Assembly (NCBI GenBank): GCA_923184405.1
Contig: OV299793.1
Span: 331,900-384,425, forward strand
Direction: 5' to 3'
Length of the DNA stretch: 52,526 nucleotides
DNA from: Neisseria meningitidis
GTDB lineage: Bacteria; Pseudomonadota; Gammaproteobacteria; Burkholderiales; Neisseriaceae
Shown piece after piece: positions 50,150 through 52,526 of this stretch. Within the stretch, counting starts at the first letter, position 1, and each line of letters starts with the position of its first letter. A program made the position numbers and the translations under genes. The notes beneath the pieces are model-generated. The model was not told the DNA's origin and ran no database searches. It was given only the letters and a program-made list of their open reading frames with translations.

Positions 50150-50455
50150 CTACGAAAACAAGAGCACCGTGACGTCTAAAACGTTGAACTCGTACATACC
50201 AATCATAAAGATGAAGAAACCCCGTCACAACAAAAAAACCGAAAAATTAGCCGCAGGCTGTGCAGGCATGCACCTGTCGAATGAACATGCCTACTTCCAA
50301 GCACCTGACAGGATCGCTAAACCACAGGCGAGGTGAAAGATAACACTGTCAGCCAAAACACACACTACTGCACTTCCCAGCCTGGGCAATGAATGTAACT
50401 CCATAAAGAAACAAAAAAGAAAGAAAGAAACAAAAAAAGAGAAAGCATTAGACAA
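50150..50455 (+). mobile_element. Alu-like primate SINE (noisy)
   Basis: The word order follows an Alu monomer. GAAACCCCGTC is near 50217, then an A-rich stretch, AAAAATTAGCCGCAGGC near 50244 and CATGCACCTGT near 50268. CTACT, then CTGACAGGATCGCT, ACTACTGCACTTCCCAGCCTG near 50370, GGGCAA and AACTCCAT follow. An A-rich tail with AAAGAAAGAAAG ends it. The preceding bases match the GAGGTCAGGAGTTCGAGACC region loosely. Alu elements exist only in primates. It interrupts a HINT toxin cassette. Errors are spread throughout, as in other low-quality parts of this window. Confidence 0.8.
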
Positions 50456-50475
50456 CAGAGTGAAAAGCAAATAAA

Positions 50476-50945
50476 TTATCATACGGACAGTCATTATGAA
50501 CCCAAACACCTTCCGTTTCCGCCAGATAACCGAAGAGCAAAGTAAGAAAGCCAATCGGCAACGGTCAGATTGTAGGCTTTGAAAGGTAATGATTGAAAGA
50601 AAAGTATTGAACGGTCTGTTTGGCTCCGCTTTCCGAAAGCAGGGTGTCACCTCTTTTAAGACGAACCGCCTGTATCCATTTTCCATGAGTATAAAACAGA
50701 TGGATACGGCTGGAAATCAGGGTTTGAGTTGTTGCCGATGCCGTCTGAAATTTCAATGTAAACGGTTTCTCGATACGGATTGCCGTATCGGGCGGTAACA
50801 GGTTTGTATCCCGTTTTCCGCTTGCCTCGTCCTTGGAAAGGACGCGGTCATAAAGTTCGGATACGGGCAGTGGCTTTGTAGCCGTCTGCCGTTTTGACCA
50901 AGGTGCTGCCGTAGAAGGGCAGGTGATAGGATTTTTGAAGAACTT
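50476..50945 (-). pseudogene. Second HINT-domain toxin cassette, truncated
   Basis: From the right: CPFYGSTLVKTADGYKATA, then a frame shift, DRVLSKDEASGK, GYKPVTARYG, NPYRETVYIEISDGIG and RGDTLLSESGAKQTVQYFS. LKAYNLTVADW-like codons and EGVWVHNDCPYD follow. It is clearly homologous to the cassette at 49040-49510 but diverged, with real differences such as DEASGK against DESSGK. The toxin tip after VWVHN is replaced by the Alu-like segment, so its identity is lost. Four or more frameshifts are present. Confidence 0.7.
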
Positions 50946-50978
50946 AGTTCCCAATATCCTGTTTAAAATCAAGGGAAG

Positions 50979-51014
50979 GTCGCCTGAAAATTAAACACGG
51001 TTTCAGACGGCACT
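50979..51014 (-). terminator. Cassette-boundary uptake-signal hairpin
   Basis: GTCGCCTGAAAATT and GGTTTCAGACGGCAC pair imperfectly upstream of the second HINT cassette. Confidence 0.55.
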
Positions 51015-51036
51015 TTGATTAAATTTAAGAAAATCC

Positions 51037-51297
51037 TTACCAAGTAAACGGTTTCCGATTCATATCCGAAAGGTTGCCAACTTCATTATCCAGCAAGAAC
51101 TGCTCAAAAGCATTCCAACCCTTTTTTTCCACCAATTCTGCTTCCTGTTTATACAACGGGACAAGCAAAGGGAAAACGATATTGTAGTGTTCGCCATAAC
51201 AGACCTGAAAATCATCGTCGAAATAAAATGGGGCGGAACATACAGTGCATCCATTTTTACTGCACCGATAAAGCTTCTGGGTAATTAAACAACCTTA
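51037..51297 (-). CDS. Hypothetical protein fragment, possible immunity protein
   Basis: An open frame without its own ATG reads CLITQKLYRCSKNGCTVCSA, PFYFDDDFQVCYGEHYNIVF, PLLVPLYKQEAELVEKKG and WNAFEQFLLDNEVGNLSDMN, ending RKPFTW at TAA 51037-51039. I do not recognise it. Acidic, aromatic-rich composition and its position just before a HINT cassette are compatible with an immunity protein. Its 5' end probably continues into the neighbouring frame at 51295-51573 through a frameshift. Confidence 0.45.
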
Positions 51298-51573
51298 CCC
51301 CAGTATAAGCAGATTTTTATACTCAATGAAAAATTCAACCTTCCATCTAAAAAAAGCTTTAATATGCTTTTGATCATATTTTAATGAACATAAAAAAATT
51401 AATTCAAACCTGCTTTTATAATTCAAGTCATGATCGCTAAAAGCTAAAGTAAAAGAAGTTACCTTATATGGCTGTGAGGGGAAGCGGCAAAAACTGAGAT
51501 AATCACGCCGAAACGGCACTGATCGAACCGCTTTACCAGCCATGACAAATAGTTCAGACATAAGCTTCAACAT
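51295..51573 (-). CDS. Hypothetical protein, 92 residues
   Basis: MLKLMSELFVMAGKAVRSVP and FRRDYLSFCRFPSQPYKVTS lead to FTLAFSDHDLNYKSRFELIF and DQKHIKAFFRWKVEFFIEYK. The frame is open from 51573 to 51295. The family is not recognised; it is basic, with no signal peptide. It could be the first part of a protein continued at 51037-51297, giving a total of about 175 residues. Sequence quality begins to fall to the right of it. Confidence 0.4.
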   Translation of the reverse strand: MLKLMSELFVMAGKAVRSVPFRRDYLSFCRFPSQPYKVTSFTLAFSDHDLNYKSRFELIFLCSLKYDQKHIKAFFRWKVEFFIEYKNLLILG

Positions 51574-52010
51574 GATGAATCATAGTGGAAAGAGCATCTG
51601 AGCATTGAATCGAATAGCCGTGGACCAGACTGTGACAAAACGCAACTAGCTCTACCATCGAGAGAAACTCCGTATCAAAAGCACAAGCAGAAACCAAACA
51701 GACTACGTTTAATGACTATAAGATTAACTCTAAAATGCAATGAGATTCTTGCAGGAATTCTTTTAACATATCTAAATTCACAACAGAGGTGATAGTAACT
51801 GTCATATGTTGATAACATGTCCATTGGCATTATAACCGTGTCAGAAATGCCACAGGTCTGTTTAACGAGCATCAATCATTTTAATCAACTGAGGTTCAGC
51901 ATTGACCTCGTTCAGTTATGATTGCCAAAGAATTGCATCTTATAACATTGACTCAGACGGACCTTTGATGGAAATATGTGTTTTTCAACCCAACCTACAC
52001 TTCTTGTTAG
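51574..52010. other. Unassigned AT-rich region
   Basis: No supported gene. A 66-codon open stretch on the minus strand (MMLVKQTCGISDTVIMPM) has no recognisable features. One broken uptake-like word (ACTCAGACGGACC near 51950) is present. The region may be a noisy version of further maf cassette sequence. Confidence 0.3.
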
Positions 52011-52332
52011 TTACCCATACGAACAAAAAACTTCATAATTACAATCAGATTTTAGAGCAATATCAAATAACGTAGTTTCAATAGCTAAAAAACTTTCAAG
52101 AGAAGCGGATAATATTGACGGAACAATAGCAAGTCCACATTTCTCAGAATTCATTTTGCTTAATACTGAATTGAAAATCTTGCCGATAAGAAATGATTTG
52201 ACTTTCTATTGATTGCAGATTCCTTTGAGAACCCCCTATAAAAAACTCTATTATCATCGAATTTTGTCAAATCAAACCCTAGTTCTTGATATTACTTCAG
52301 TACATCTGAGTAGATTTTCCGTCAACAATCAT
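52011..52332 (-). pseudogene. Hypothetical protein of the maf region, frameshifted
   Basis: ATG at 52332 gives MIVDGKSTQMY. The frame then moves to YQELGFDLTKFDDNRVFYRG and FSKESAINRKSNHF. It moves again near 52200 to LIGKIFNSVLSKMNSEKCGL, AIVPSILSASLESFLAIETT and LFDIALKSDCNYEVFCSYG at TAA 52011-52013. Length about 107 residues. I do not recognise it. The acidic central part and the context suggest an immunity or accessory protein. Adapter-like DNA begins only 25 bases upstream of the start, so its promoter region is not in the window. Confidence 0.5.
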
Positions 52333-52356
52333 TTTAATCCCAACTTGTTTCCTGCG

Positions 52357-52385
52357 AGCAATACGTAACTGAACCAAGCATACAA
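52357..52385 (-). other. Nanopore adapter-like sequence, reverse complement
   Basis: AGCAATACGTAACTGAAC is an exact 18-base match to the reverse complement of the ONT ligation adapter as I remember it; the next bases CAAGCATACA differ by a few positions. Together with 1-28 it brackets 29-52356 in the orientation expected for the two ends of one sequenced molecule. Confidence 0.85.
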
Positions 52386-52526
52386 TTCCGATTGTAATTA
52401 TTGGTACTTTTAGATTCACCGTGAGCGTCAATTCTTCTAGATTCATCTTTGAATGCCTCTCGATTATTTGTGATAAAATCTGTAGCTATATGAGGTCATT
52501 ATTAACCCTAGCTTCTCTTGCTCCAG
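52386..52526. other. Short segment beyond the adapter
   Basis: 141 AT-rich bases with no recognisable gene. If the adapter call is right, this comes from a different molecule and need not adjoin the rest of the window. Confidence 0.35.

Noticed and set aside
50150..50455. Natural human-to-Neisseria gene transfer
   Set aside because: Possible in principle, but adapters, chimeric junctions, a second CpG-poor insert and a similar error load in the Alu and bacterial parts point to a library or assembly chimera. Kept as an alternative.
49030..50830. The two HINT regions as another noisy assembly echo
   Set aside because: They differ by consistent in-frame residue changes and by flanking genes. 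Multiple homologous cassettes are normal for maf loci, so at least part of the difference is real.

Overview
The window is Neisseria DNA, most likely Neisseria meningitidis. The 12-mer uptake signal ATGCCGTCTGAA and its reverse complement occur dozens of times, mostly as inverted pairs acting as terminators. Correia repeats with TATAGTGGATTAA-like ends lie between genes. The gene order matches the meningococcal order as I remember it (M23 peptidase - queF - farAB - rpmBG - ubiM - rpmA/rplU - ispB - pilF - coaE - pilDG - pgi - dapD - fabI - ilvE - lapAB - gloA - tspA - ... - lptCAB - mtgA - aroE - glnA - frpD - maf cassettes). FrpD and an FrpC start favour meningococcus over gonococcus. I could not check this against a database.

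Layout. 1-4000: a broken M23 endopeptidase gene interrupted by CpG-poor, mammalian-looking DNA, then repeats and a degraded membrane-protein gene and queF. 4000-6730: the FarAB fatty-acid efflux pump. 6900-11600: ribosomal proteins L28, L33, L27 and L21, ubiquinone synthesis genes (ubiM, ispB) and tRNA-Arg. 11990-16741: type IV pilus genes pilF, pilD and pilG with yacG and coaE. 17248-24360: pgi, dapD, fabI, ilvE, lapA, lapB and gloA, mostly badly degraded. 24532-30200: tspA, yciB, a YciI-like gene, a BolA-family gene and two PpiC-like genes. 30274-39822: dtd, dusA, gluQ, tal, the Kdo/LPS transport cluster kdsD-kdsC-lptC-lptA-lptB, tRNA-Phe, mtgA and aroE. 39991-44643: a small adhesin-E-like secreted protein, glnA, an AmpG-like transporter and a GIY-YIG protein. 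45030-52526: frpD, a truncated frpC, and a low-GC minus-strand array of HINT-type polymorphic-toxin cassettes with immunity-type genes (Maf-type locus).

The main result is about sequence integrity. Nearly every long gene, including essential ones (fabI, dapD, ispB, coaE, pgi, glnA, rplU), carries single-base indels, often in homopolymers. Nanopore-adapter-like sequence sits at base 1 and, reverse-complemented, at 52357-52385. Three loci are followed by a noisy second copy of themselves. A primate Alu-like element lies inside a toxin cassette. I read the window as an unpolished, partly chimeric long-read contig of meningococcal DNA mixed with host DNA, not as a genome full of pseudogenes. Entries typed pseudogene are broken in this sequence; most are probably intact in the organism. 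The most interesting real biology is the HINT cassette array at the right end, including an unfamiliar short basic toxin tip next to a candidate immunity gene.
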